Shown: positions 1-8,805 of the stretch, piece by piece
Position numbering within the stretch: position 1 is the first letter of the stretch
Layout: the number at the start of each line of letters is the position of its first letter
Origin: Prostheceraeus crozeri
Taxonomy: Eukaryota; Platyhelminthes; Polycladida; Euryleptidae
Length of the DNA stretch: 64,000 nucleotides
Direction: 5' to 3'
Assembly: GCA_907163375.1 (NCBI GenBank)
Contig: CAJQUW010008996.1
Coordinates: 619,746 to 683,745, forward strand
Program-made: the position numbers and the translations under genes
The notes under the pieces: model-generated
The model's database searches: none
The model's input: the letters and a program-made list of their open reading frames with translations, nothing else
What the model was told of the DNA's origin: nothing

Positions 1-1408
1 ATTTACGAATCACTCTCTCAAGAAAATCTTTTGCTCGGTGTAAAAAAAAATCAAAAAAAAAATCTCTGCGTTTATTCTCGATTCTATCGTCGATGCTTTT
101 TTCGCGCGGACTTTTGAAATTTTTCGAAAAAAACGGCGAAAAAAAAAAACCAAACATCAACCGAAACAGACATGAGAAACATGTGACATATAACAAACGA
201 AAATTCCACGATGAGAAGCTGTTATCAGATGGCCACCCATGCACGTATTTTACAATTTGTTGGACATCGTTGCCCTAAATTCATGGATATATATAAAAAT
301 TTGCTGCAAAATCAAAATCAGGCGAGATTATCTCTTTTTCTTTGGGAGAGAATGTGTCAAAATGTGTCACCTTTTGAGGTCAATTTGCCTGCATCCGTTC
401 AGGAATCTCGCTAGAAGCAGCAATAAGCGAAAGAGTGCCAATAAGCCAACATAAGAACAAAGGTGGAAATGTTGCAGGAACATTGCAGCAAAAAAAAAAA
501 ATGCTGTGGTCCATGTTCTGCAAACAAAATCATCATTGTTACATGTATAAACTGTGCCAAATGATTTTTGGAAACCATGACAAGTTTTTTTATTTAATAA
601 AAAAAAATTACAGTACAAATTAGAACTTTGTTTTTTTGCTGCCTTTTATTATAATTTTCAATTCTTTAGGAAATATAAATAATAATAAATGAATTTATCA
701 TTCCAAAAGTAAAATAAATGCTATTAGACAAAATTAAATAACTTACTTGCAAAAAGTCAACTATCCAATAAACAGTGATATTTTTTTCGCAGCAAATTCT
801 AAATAATTAGTTTTAATGCATAAATGAAAATATAGTGCATAACACAGTATATATGTTTACTCATATAAACCACTTTGTTTATGAAAGTAAGTATAGCAAT
901 AATATGTCCAATTACCATGATAAATGATGAGCCAATAATAACCGGTAGAAATTTTAGGATGTCAGGTAATTACAGGGTTCTATTCATTATCTTTTATGTT
1001 GCAGTCATTTTGACTGCATTTGGCGGTTAAAGGTATGTAAAATTCTTGGCGGTTCTAGTGTTATAGCCTACAATGTGAATAGGGCTATTTTTTCCGGCTT
1101 GCCAACGAAGAATGACATATTGATGTCAAAATATCCTTATTTTTGTTCATTACGTTTATAACAAAAACCGAAAAACATCTTCATCCGGTATTGATCATGG
1201 AATTACATATACTCAAGGTAAATTCCAAGTATCTGCTTTTCCCTGAATTTGAAAGTTCCTTCACAGAGTAGGTCCTAAGGAATTTCTTCTTTCCCAGCTA
1301 CGGTTCATTCTACAACTAAGTTGTATTGGATGCATTTTGTTGACTGAGGATTTCACGCAACAGTCATGTTTTATGTACATCATCATGTCCATGGTGTGAT
1401 GATAGCCT
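1..1408. other. No gene recognised
   Basis: AT-rich DNA with homopolymer A runs (about 46-60, 140-150 and 490-500). Only short ORFs occur, none with recognisable motifs, codon bias or splice context. I see nothing here that supports a gene or a named repeat. Confidence 0.5.
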
Positions 1409-2225
1409 ACCACTTAGAGTAAGTATATTAGATAGAGTGGTAACTCCGCATTTATTAAATCCCCAATGTGTATACACTTTCGATTTTATTAAATGAACTC
1501 AAGGGAGATACAAGTGGTATTGTTGCCAAATTAGAGATATGCAAATTTTTGCAGTTTTGCAGAAATTGCAACGGAATTGAGTGATCATGATAGAAATGCA
1601 GAAGGAATGATGGCATTTTAAAGTGTCATGACAGCCTTGGAGATTTAATGTTTGTCAAATTAGCAATTCGATAGGTTCCCGTTACTTTCATGCTCAACCT
1701 CAAAAGTATTTTCTTAAGCGTGATCACATCACAGGCAACCTGCCACTTGCAGATCAAAATCACATAATCAAAGACAATGATTTCAGTTAACTTTGAAAGA
1801 TGTACATTACTATTCAGATTCTAGAAATGGAGCATGAATTGAGTGATTGAATCAAAAAATCATGCCGGTGAAAATTGAATCAAAAACTTGAAATTTCAGC
1901 CAAGAAAGTACGGATAATATCCCGACTTTTTCATGAAGACTTCCATTATAGTACGGATCATGAAATTCCCTTGATGATCGGCTTAATTTCCGCATTAGTT
2001 AGGATTCTTATTAGCAAATATTCATTACTTTTGATATTCAACTTGTTTGATACTACTTATATAGGGGCATCATCTCGGCATAGTATGTAAATTTGCAAAA
2101 TTTTGACTTTTTTAAAACTGCTCAAATAATTTTTTGGAGCACAGAAACGCAATCTCCGCAAAAAACTGAATGTTTTCATATAAAAAATTTCACTGTATAC
2201 AGATACTTTTTTGAGAGAAGCTGGA
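1409..2225 (+). mobile_element. Copy 1 of the 0.84-kb non-autonomous repeat family
   Basis: This starts with AGAGTAAGTATATTAGATAG and ends near the CACTGTATACAGATAC motif. It matches, along its length, the better-preserved copy at 39549-40386 and inverted copies at 22554-23345 and about 32.6-33.15 kb. Shared internal blocks include CTCCGCATTTATTAAA, GAGATATGCA and TCATGATAG. The right terminal repeat appears lost here. There is no coding capacity, so it is a non-autonomous DNA element or MITE; the family is not named. Confidence 0.7.
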
Positions 2226-3252
2226 AGCCGAAATATCTTTCTATAATAATAATAATAATAACGTTTATTTTCAAGTACCTCAAAATGAGAATCGAGAGGC
2301 ATATTATCAGATACAGTTCAGAAAAATCACTTACAATACAAATCAAGAACTAAGGAAAAAGAAATGACAAAAGTTAAACACGAACAACATGATAAAAAAA
2401 ATAACGCATCATCAGGCGCAAGAAATGATATACATTGTCATTCTGCATGGTTATTGTCCAAGTCAAAGAAAAATCACTATGAATTCTATGAACATGCGCA
2501 AACCACGGAGCCTGCATATGCACAACAATTACTAATTTTTGTTGTTACGCATTTGAAACACTTTATAAATAAGATGATCTTGCGCTTTAGACACATCAGT
2601 GAATTTACTTACAAACATTTTCGAATATAGAAGATAGAACATTTTCATCACGTCTTTGAAAAAGCAGAAGTGACAGCAACCACTTATCATTAATGGTGAG
2701 CAATAAATTACATATTGTAAATGTAGTAAAATGTCATGTATATGGAAAAATCATGGTTATTATCATTACTCTTTATACACGTGGATAAAGGAATTTTGAT
2801 GAAGTATCTTACAATAAGTAGTTTAGGGCAAGAATCTACAGCTGTGTAAACCTGTTGCATGGAATGTACAGTTACCAGCGGCGATTATTGTCTCTCATTG
2901 CCAGGTAAGCACCTAAACCTATTAAACTTAGAATCAATAGGCAAATGGCACGTCCAACTATTATATAATTGTTCGCCTATTATCATATCGTTTTAAAATG
3001 CATGCGAGTATATACAGCATCCGTACACACTTGTACCTTCTAATTGAAGTAAAACCAAATCATTCCAATTCAACATTCATTTTTCTTCAATTCTAATTCT
3101 TCTTTCTGACATTGAAAAAATGTCGATAGTATCTGAATGCCATTTTTCAGGGTCACTTTTATCATACGGGGTATGAGATTTTTAATAGAAGAAAAAGACA
3201 AACGACACAATCTCTCATCGGACAAACTCATCCTAGAAAATCTTTTAATTCT
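2226..3252. other. Intergenic DNA with a short AAT microsatellite
   Basis: A (TAA)n microsatellite lies at about 2243-2262. The rest is AT-rich with no convincing ORF. The last 200 bases probably belong to the hAT remnant that follows, but the boundary cannot be placed by eye. Confidence 0.4.
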
Positions 3253-3492
3253 TTAGAGAGTAGAGAAGGATCCTTCACAGCCACAACTAGACACGCTAAG
3301 CGTGGTGAGTGCTTTTAGCAACGTTTTAGTCGTGGGAAAGACAGCAGTAAAATCACGTATCGACAGGTTCAAAGACCCTGCTGCACTTACTGTCTGACCA
3401 ACAAGCTCATTAGTTTTATACAAAACCTGCAATTCAGCACGCAATTTGCCTGACAAAACATGCATCTTATCTTTATCGATAGAGCGAAACAA
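3253..3492 (-). pseudogene. hAT transposase C-terminal fragment (copy A)
   Basis: The minus-strand translation carries the block LTTLSVSSCGCEGSFSTL, typical of the C-terminal dimerisation region of hAT transposases, where the usual form is close to SxxxxERxFS. Only about 79 residues remain, with no BED finger or catalytic core, so it cannot be functional. A parallel copy lies at 47602-47886 on the plus strand. DNA downstream of this fragment (3493-3572) continues on the far side of Polinton 1 (from 21277), so P1 split this remnant. Confidence 0.8.
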
Positions 3493-3572
3493 ATCATTAG
3501 GAGATCATACAGATGTAGTATTCCCGTAACACTTGGTAATGTTTGGGAGGAGCAAATCTCGAGATATTACTG

Positions 3573-3578
3573 GATGAC
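3573..3578. other. Polinton 1 target-site duplication, left
   Basis: GATGAC abuts the left end of P1 and recurs exactly at 21271-21276. A 6-bp duplication is the known hallmark of Polinton integration. Confidence 0.95.
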
Positions 3579-4116
3579 AGTAGTTTATAGTGTGACATCC
3601 GGCGCGACGCTTCGCTTCGCTTTGCTTCGCTTCGCTTGCGCCGGATGTCACACTTTTGCGGGGGTTTTCAAAATTTTCAAAAAAATCAAAATTTCAAAAA
3701 TTTAGGTAGATTTCAAATTTCACGTGGCCGAAGGGTGAAAATTTAAGTTGTCTCAAAATATCACGTGGTCTAAGAATTTTGAAAATTTAGGCAGACGAAA
3801 ATTTAAGTTGTCTCAAAATATCACGTAGTCTCAATATACCAGAAGATTGTATTCAAAATATTTATTCAAAATATTTATTCAAAATATTCATTTAAAAATG
3901 GAAGAAACAAAAGTGGATGAAACAAAAGTGGAAGGAACCTCAAGAATATATCCTTCGTTATCATATGAACGTAGTTCTACTTTAATGGACATTGAAAAGA
4001 TTAACATTGAAAAAATGAATAAAGAAAAACACAAAGATAGAGTTAGGTATATGAAAGATAAGGAATCTCAATTATTATTAAGATTAGAGCATTATAAAAA
4101 GTTAAGAAAGAGATGG
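3579..4116 (+). repeat. P1 left terminal inverted repeat
   Basis: This 538-bp arm pairs with 20718-21270. Its outermost part holds a hairpin (3590-3653), then a twice-repeated segment with GTTGTCTCAAAATATCACGT (about 3746-3830). The inner third is coding sequence from the subterminal membrane-protein gene. One base differs near the repeated segment, and the right arm has one extra 15-bp unit. Similarity continues weakly to about 4185. Confidence 0.95.
3590..3653. repeat. Terminal hairpin inside the P1 left TIR
   Basis: A perfect 16-bp stem (GTGTGACATCCGGCGC with its complement at 3638-3653) encloses a loop made of CGCTT-type repeats. The mirror copy sits at about 21196-21259. It is a GC-rich structure at the very tip of an AT-rich element. 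A role in end recognition or replication start is inference. Confidence 0.9.
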
Positions 4117-4218
4117 TCTAATGCTTTAACAATTGTCATTTCATCTGGCGTTCTTACAATTCCAGTAGTTGCTACTGCTTTAACTCGATACAAAATGAAA
4201 ACACATTTCCATCTTTGA
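3898..4218 (+). pseudogene. Partial copy of the subterminal membrane-protein gene, carried in the left TIR
   Basis: The first two-thirds reads the same protein as the start of the gene at 20217-20951 (METKV-type start, then YPSLSYERSS), because the TIR extends into that gene. After the TIR the similarity becomes patchy and stops in the second hydrophobic segment. It is best read as a by-product of TIR extension, a fragment and not an independent gene. Confidence 0.8.
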
Positions 4219-4252
4219 AATATTTTATTCACATCACAGACAAGTACTATGT

Positions 4253-4858
4253 ACAAGTAGCATGGTTTACAACGAATAAAATATGTTGACTAGAAAATGT
4301 ATTATGCCATGATACAATTGTTTCTGTATGAGTAAAATAAGGTAAGGCTCATAGAACTATAAAACCAATGAGGACAAGTAGCATAGTTTACAACGAATAA
4401 AATATGTTGACTAGAAAATGTATTATGCCATGATACAATTGTTTCTGTATGAGTAAAATAAGGTAAGGCTCATAGAACTATAAAACCAATGAGGACAAGT
4501 AGCATGGTTTACAACGAATAAAATATGTTGACTAGAAAATGTATTATGCCATGATACAATTGTTTCTGTATGAGTAAAATAAGGTAAGGCTCATAGAACT
4601 ATAAAACCAATGAGGACAAGTAGCATAGTTTACAACGAATAAAATATGTTGACTAGAAAATGTATTATGCCATGATACAATTGTTTCTGTATGAGTAAAA
4701 TAAGGGAAGGGTCATAGTACTATAAAACCAATGAGGACAAGTAGCATGGTTTACAACGAATAAAATATGTTGACTAGAAAATGTATTATGCCATGATACA
4801 ATTGTTTCTCGTAAATTCAAATAAGGGAAGGGTCATAGTACTATTATCTATTGGGAGT
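4253..4858 (+). repeat. Tandem array, about five 121-bp units
   Basis: Units begin at about 4253, 4374, 4495, 4616 and 4737, each opening ACAAGTAGCATGGTTTACAA. The units differ at only a few bases; the last one diverges most at its end. The array lies between the left TIR and the orphan gene. No coding sense is evident. Confidence 0.95.
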
Positions 4859-4869
4859 AGCTTACCGTT

Positions 4870-5460
4870 TCAATTGATTGAGTTTAAAATTTGATCAAGG
4901 GTTGGGCGGTGTCTCCCATGGCGAAGATACGAGTCAATAATAGCGAAGTTCCTTTTGAAAAATGATATAGATTCCGTCGAGTTCTTAATAAACGGAAATC
5001 GTAAATATAGTTTATAAAATTTTCTTAAAAAGATGTTATAGCCTCTGGAATAACCTAATTGTTTACAAACATGGCCACTTCCCCGGATTACAGTCAAAGC
5101 TCTTCCTTTTAACAACGATAACTTCACAGTATTGTTCACCGAAATGTCTTCTTCTCTTCTTAAATGTGCTAAATAATTAGTTAGCTCTGATGGTAAGATG
5201 TCTCTTTGAATTTCTTCTTCAAAATTATAGTTTGAACTGATATTGATGGCGTTATCTTGCAATGTGTCTTCAAATCGATTTATCACTAAAAATTCTCTGA
5301 ATGTTTTTGATGCGTGGATGTCTTCTTCCTCCCTTGGTTTAAGATATTTCTCCTGAAATTCTGTTAGCATCTCAATACACTTCTTCCGTTGATCTTCGTT
5401 CACAATAGTGTCTGAAATTTTTCTTTTCAAATCGGCAAAGGCGATGCTTGAACGTGCCAT
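4870..5460 (-). CDS. Orphan P1 protein of 196 aa, function unknown
   Basis: This is an open frame of 196 residues starting MARSSIAFADLKRKIS. It is charged and predicted mostly helical, with a basic, aromatic C-terminal third (around residues 115-185, many K, R, F and Y). I recognise no domain, signal peptide or membrane segment. It has no counterpart in Polinton 2, where the sequence runs directly from the TIR-derived gene start to the protease leader. It is bracketed by two unrelated tandem arrays (4253-4858 and 5854-6160), and its local base composition is less AT-rich than that of the P1 core genes. This position and composition suggest a later-acquired accessory gene; that is inference. 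It might also be a chance ORF, though its length and lack of low complexity argue against that. Confidence 0.6.
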   Translation of the reverse strand: MARSSIAFADLKRKISDTIVNEDQRKKCIEMLTEFQEKYLKPREEEDIHASKTFREFLVINRFEDTLQDNAINISSNYNFEEEIQRDILPSELTNYLAHLRREEDISVNNTVKLSLLKGRALTVIRGSGHVCKQLGYSRGYNIFLRKFYKLYLRFPFIKNSTESISFFKRNFAIIDSYLRHGRHRPTLDQILNSIN

Positions 5461-5853
5461 TTTCGTTAAAACGTAGTGAATTAATTATGATAAAAAATAA
5501 AATTGTTGAAAGTCGCTGATGAAATTGACCAAAATAGATAAAGGTCACAGATGATTCGTAAGCAGTCACAGTCTCGTAGAACGCTCGCAGAATGAATGCA
5601 CGCAGTAATACGTGGAATAATGGCAGCAGCTGTTCAAGTGAAAAGTTGAGTTATGCGGGTCACAAAGAATTCTCTCATACTGAATAGCTTAAACTGCTAG
5701 CAGCTGTTCATGTTGAGAAATTTGGTAACAGATGTTGCTAATGTCTTAATACAGATAAAACAATCAATATTCTCTTAACAAGAGTTCATAAGAATAAAAT
5801 GGAACAATGTAACGTTTTAATTTAGATTAAATTAAATCATTTCAAAATCGAAT
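5461..5853. other. Non-coding stretch in P1
   Basis: This spacer of about 390 bp lies between the orphan gene and the 62-bp array. Its composition is more host-like than that of the flanking P1 genes. It probably contains the promoter of the orphan gene on the minus strand, but I cannot identify specific elements. Confidence 0.4.
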
Positions 5854-6160
5854 AAGTAGTAAAGAAAGACATCATTAGAGAACAGTTTTAAATCAATACC
5901 CCCTCCCTTCTGACTAAGTAGCAAGGAAAGTCATCATTGTGGAACAGTTTTAAATCAATACCCCCTCCCTTCTGACTAAGTAGTAAAGAAAGACATCATT
6001 AGAGACCAGTTTTAAATCAATACCCCCCCCCCAGTAGTAAGGAAAGTCATCATTATAAAAATGTTTTAAATCAATACCCCCTTCTGACTAAGTAGTAAGG
6101 AAAGACATCATTAGAGAACAGTTTTAAATCAATACCCCCCCTCCTTCTGACTTCTAGGGG
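5854..6160 (+). repeat. Tandem array, about five units of 55-63 bp
   Basis: Units share AGTAGTAAGGAAAGACATCA, GTTTTAAATCAATACCCCC and CTTCTGACT. The C-runs vary in length, suggesting replication slippage. The array ends just upstream of the protease gene in the segment GACTTCTAGGGGTCCC, which is kept upstream of the protease in Polinton 2 as well (52121-52138). The last unit may therefore overlap the protease leader or promoter. Confidence 0.9.
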
Positions 6161-6187
6161 TCCCTTAAGAAATTTTTTTATTATAAA

Positions 6188-6676
6188 ATGAGCAACATAA
6201 ATGAGTTTTTGAAATTATATGGAACACAGACAACAACGAATTTCGATTTAAATAAGATTGCTAATCGATTAGGAATAAAGAATTTTCACATATTGATGAG
6301 GGATGAATTACAATTCCTAAAAAATAGGCCAACAGGAACCTTCAGTTCACGGAACAAAGTTCCATCAATAACTGTAAATTTCATAACAAATCTTCATACG
6401 TCAAATGAAAAAGGTGTACATTGGTCAGCAGGCGTTAAAAATTATCAGCAGAACTATTATTTTGACCGCCCGGAGGCTGAGAACTATTGGTTCGACTCAT
6501 ACGGTTTGCCCCCTACAAATGAAGTAAAAGAATTACTTGGCAATGGAATTTATAATACATTTCAAATTCAAAAACCGGGAACAACTTATTGTGGGCAATT
6601 ATGTTTATACGTTTTGTACAAATTACAAAAAGGAGTATCATTTCTAGATATTATGTTAGAGTTAAACAATCTATAA
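6188..6676 (+). CDS. Adenain-like cysteine protease (PRO) of P1
   Basis: This 162-residue protein matches the adenovirus/Ulp1-type protease layout. The catalytic His lies in GVHWSA (His78), an acidic partner in FDSYG (Asp103), and the nucleophile in TTYCGQLCLYVLYKL (probably Cys135, before Gly). In adenoviruses and Polintons this class processes capsid precursors during particle maturation. It is transcribed on the plus strand, away from the long minus-strand block that follows. The ATG follows the leader segment shared with Polinton 2. The element context and motif order make this call strong, although the protein is a little shorter than adenain (about 204 aa). Confidence 0.92.
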   Translation: MSNINEFLKLYGTQTTTNFDLNKIANRLGIKNFHILMRDELQFLKNRPTGTFSSRNKVPSITVNFITNLHTSNEKGVHWSAGVKNYQQNYYFDRPEAENYWFDSYGLPPTNEVKELLGNGIYNTFQIQKPGTTYCGQLCLYVLYKLQKGVSFLDIMLELNNL

Positions 6677-6710
6677 CTCAAGCGAAGCTAGCTAAAGCGC
6701 CACCTAGAGG

Positions 6711-8081
6711 TTAAAGCTCTGTTTTCTGTAATTCATTTTGATAAAATCGGCCTCTGATATCTTCATCATCTAAATCTTTAATTTCATAAGTAATCGGATA
6801 ACTTTGATTTATTTTGCAAACTTCAAATATTTCTTTAGTCCAATAGCCAACAAAGCCTTTTTCAAATTTATTCTTATATTTAAATATCCTAACTCTATCT
6901 CCAATTTTAAATTTTGGCTTAAGTTTCTGCAAATTCGGATTACTCTCATTCAAATTATTATTCTCGAATATTTTCTTTCGTACTAGATCAGGGTCGTCAG
7001 AAGCATTCTTTGGAGTTTCTTCAATACCAGAATGAACTTTATTATTGTACTGCTCTACAATTCCTGGTAATATCTTCAACCATTTCTGATTTTTTTGCTC
7101 AGTAAATTTCTTGAATAATTTATTTTTTAACGTCCGATTGAATCTTTCTATCACTACGGCCTTCCCTGCATTTTCAGTGGAATAAACAGTTTCAAATAGT
7201 GGCTGAACGTTTCGGTTATAAAATTCCGACCCTTTATCAACAAACAATTTTTTTGGCTTTCTATTACTTTCTTTAAAGATTTCTTCAAACGCATATTTAA
7301 CTGATAGACCACTTTTATTTTTTAAAGGCTTTACCCAAGCGTATCGTGTATATAAATCTATAACGGTCAATGCGTATTTGTAGTCCCTTTCATTCGGCAT
7401 ATGAATAAGATCAGCACTCCAAATATCATCTTTATTAAATACTTTTACTTTCAATAGATATTTCGGCTTTCTATATTCCTTGTGAATTTCGGACGCATAG
7501 GTTCGAGCGTTGCTCTCAGAGTTACTAGTTCGAGCGTTGCTCTCAGAGTTATTAGTTCGAGCGTTGCTCTCAGACAGCTTAGCTGTCGTTTCATTTAAAC
7601 CCTGGCCGAATAATATTTTAGCTTGTAAAGCTTTCTTAACAAACATTCTTTCAATTTTTTCTCTAAATGTAGGATTTTGAATACTATCTAATTCTTGAAT
7701 CATCTTCTTATCAGCTGCATGTCGAGAACTTAGATCATGATTTCGATAAGCTAAATCATGCCTGTAAGCTGCGGCATCTACTCTATTTATTGGTTCTTCA
7801 CCTGGTTTCGGTTTATTATTCTCATCTAGTCTTATATCTAATCGAGTTCCTGGCCCAGTATATGAATGACCAGGAAGATGTTTTTCTTTCGAATATTTAC
7901 TCCAAATAAATCCAGGAAAGTTTTCTAATGTTTTTTGTATATCACCACCGAAGTGGTGTGGAACTTTGTTCTTGTCACCTCCAATATGCTGACAGTTTTT
8001 ATTTTTGTTTAATAGATAATTCAATAAATCTAAATTAGAAATTTTTAATTTAATTAAATTTTCGGAATTTTTAGTATTCAT
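6711..8081 (-). CDS. Phospholipase A2-like domain fused to retrovirus-type integrase, P1
   Basis: This single open frame encodes 456 residues. Residues about 55-125 resemble the parvovirus VP1-type phospholipase A2: a calcium-loop-like YTGPGT (74-79) followed by DAAAYRHDLAY (102-112) with the His-Asp pair. Residues about 168-195 are a linker of three near-identical ESNART repeats. Residues about 215-375 form the integrase core with the D,D-35-E residues Asp224 (WSADLIHM), Asp282 (FVDKGSEF) and Glu312 (VIERFNRT). The C-terminal part (about 388-450, IGDRVRIF) resembles the chromo/SH3-like tail of Polinton integrases. The integrase would cut and join element ends and make the 6-bp duplication. 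The PLA2-like part would fit membrane breaching by particles. Whether the two act as one protein or are cleaved by the neighbouring protease is unknown. Confidence 0.88.
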   Translation of the reverse strand: MNTKNSENLIKLKISNLDLLNYLLNKNKNCQHIGGDKNKVPHHFGGDIQKTLENFPGFIWSKYSKEKHLPGHSYTGPGTRLDIRLDENNKPKPGEEPINRVDAAAYRHDLAYRNHDLSSRHAADKKMIQELDSIQNPTFREKIERMFVKKALQAKILFGQGLNETTAKLSESNARTNNSESNARTSNSESNARTYASEIHKEYRKPKYLLKVKVFNKDDIWSADLIHMPNERDYKYALTVIDLYTRYAWVKPLKNKSGLSVKYAFEEIFKESNRKPKKLFVDKGSEFYNRNVQPLFETVYSTENAGKAVVIERFNRTLKNKLFKKFTEQKNQKWLKILPGIVEQYNNKVHSGIEETPKNASDDPDLVRKKIFENNNLNESNPNLQKLKPKFKIGDRVRIFKYKNKFEKGFVGYWTKEIFEVCKINQSYPITYEIKDLDDEDIRGRFYQNELQKTEL

Positions 8082-8153
8082 TTTAAAAGATAAAAAAATT
8101 AAGAAGATAAAAAAAAATTGTTTTACCGAAAAGAACCAAAGGTCCTGAGGTTA

Positions 8154-8639
8154 TTACCGAATCATACTAGGACTTAGATATATTCCAGAACCATCTTTAG
8201 TTTCTTTAATTTCAATTAAATCATCAACATTGTGGAGAATATTTTTAAGAACTCGTTTTCCTTCATCAACTAATTTTAATTTACTAATAAAATTATCTAC
8301 TATTCCTTCTCCCCTAGCAACTTTCTCTAACTCTCTGTTATGACGTTTTTGTTCTTCTAATGCTGCCTTCTCTGATTTATTTTTATTTACTGCTTGGACA
8401 ATACCAGCTGTCCCACCTGCAACACTTCCTGCTGCAGCTATGCCACCTATTATTAGTGGAATTAATGGAAGAATCCCACCATTCTTTTCTTCTTGTAATT
8501 GAATATTCTCTATCATTGGTTTACTTATGTAATACTTTTTTTTGTTAATCGTCATAGTTTTAGGGGTATTTTTGTCAACAATACTACGTAATTTTAATTC
8601 AACAGTTTTATTATTAATATTACTTTTCGCTTGCGACAT
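8154..8639 (-). CDS. Small hydrophobic-segment protein, minor virion protein candidate
   Basis: This protein of 161 residues has a basic N-terminus and a long Gly/Ala/Ile-rich hydrophobic stretch at about residues 55-83 (ILPLIPLIIGGIAAAGSVAG). A charged helical part follows. Small proteins with one glycine-rich hydrophobic segment beside the capsid genes are common in Polintons and adenovirus relatives, where they act as membrane-active or core minor proteins. The sequence shows only the hydrophobic segment and the position, so function is inferred. The gene is preserved at the same place in P2 (54015-54490). Confidence 0.7.
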   Translation of the reverse strand: MSQAKSNINNKTVELKLRSIVDKNTPKTMTINKKKYYISKPMIENIQLQEEKNGGILPLIPLIIGGIAAAGSVAGGTAGIVQAVNKNKSEKAALEEQKRHNRELEKVARGEGIVDNFISKLKLVDEGKRVLKNILHNVDDLIEIKETKDGSGIYLSPSMIR

Positions 8640-8805
8640 TTTTAATAAAAAATTTTAAGTTAAGAATTTAAAGTTATCAAAAAATTTAAATCTATTCTAG
8701 TTATGAAAAATTTTTAGTTAAGAAATTTTAAGTTAACAAAAATTTTAATCTATTCTAGTTATGAAAAAATTTTAATTAACTTATCGGAGCGAAGCTCCTC
8801 TGGCT
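8640..8805. repeat. Short AT-rich repeats and a doublet hairpin
   Basis: Two near-copies of a segment of about 60 bp (ATTTTAAGTTAA, then TCTATTCTAGTTATGAAAAA) lie between the major capsid and small hydrophobic genes. They end in a doublet hairpin at 8788-8812 (stems GGAGC/GCTCC and GGCT/AGCC). P2 has the same layout near 54495-54705. This is a candidate 5' leader or terminator region for the flanking minus-strand genes. Confidence 0.6.

Noticed and set aside
4253-4858. Regularly spaced repeats reminiscent of a CRISPR array
   Set aside because: The whole 121-bp unit repeats, with no unique spacers, in a eukaryotic element.
5854-6160. Second possible CRISPR-like array
   Set aside because: Units of about 60 bp repeat end to end with variable C-runs; slippage explains it better.
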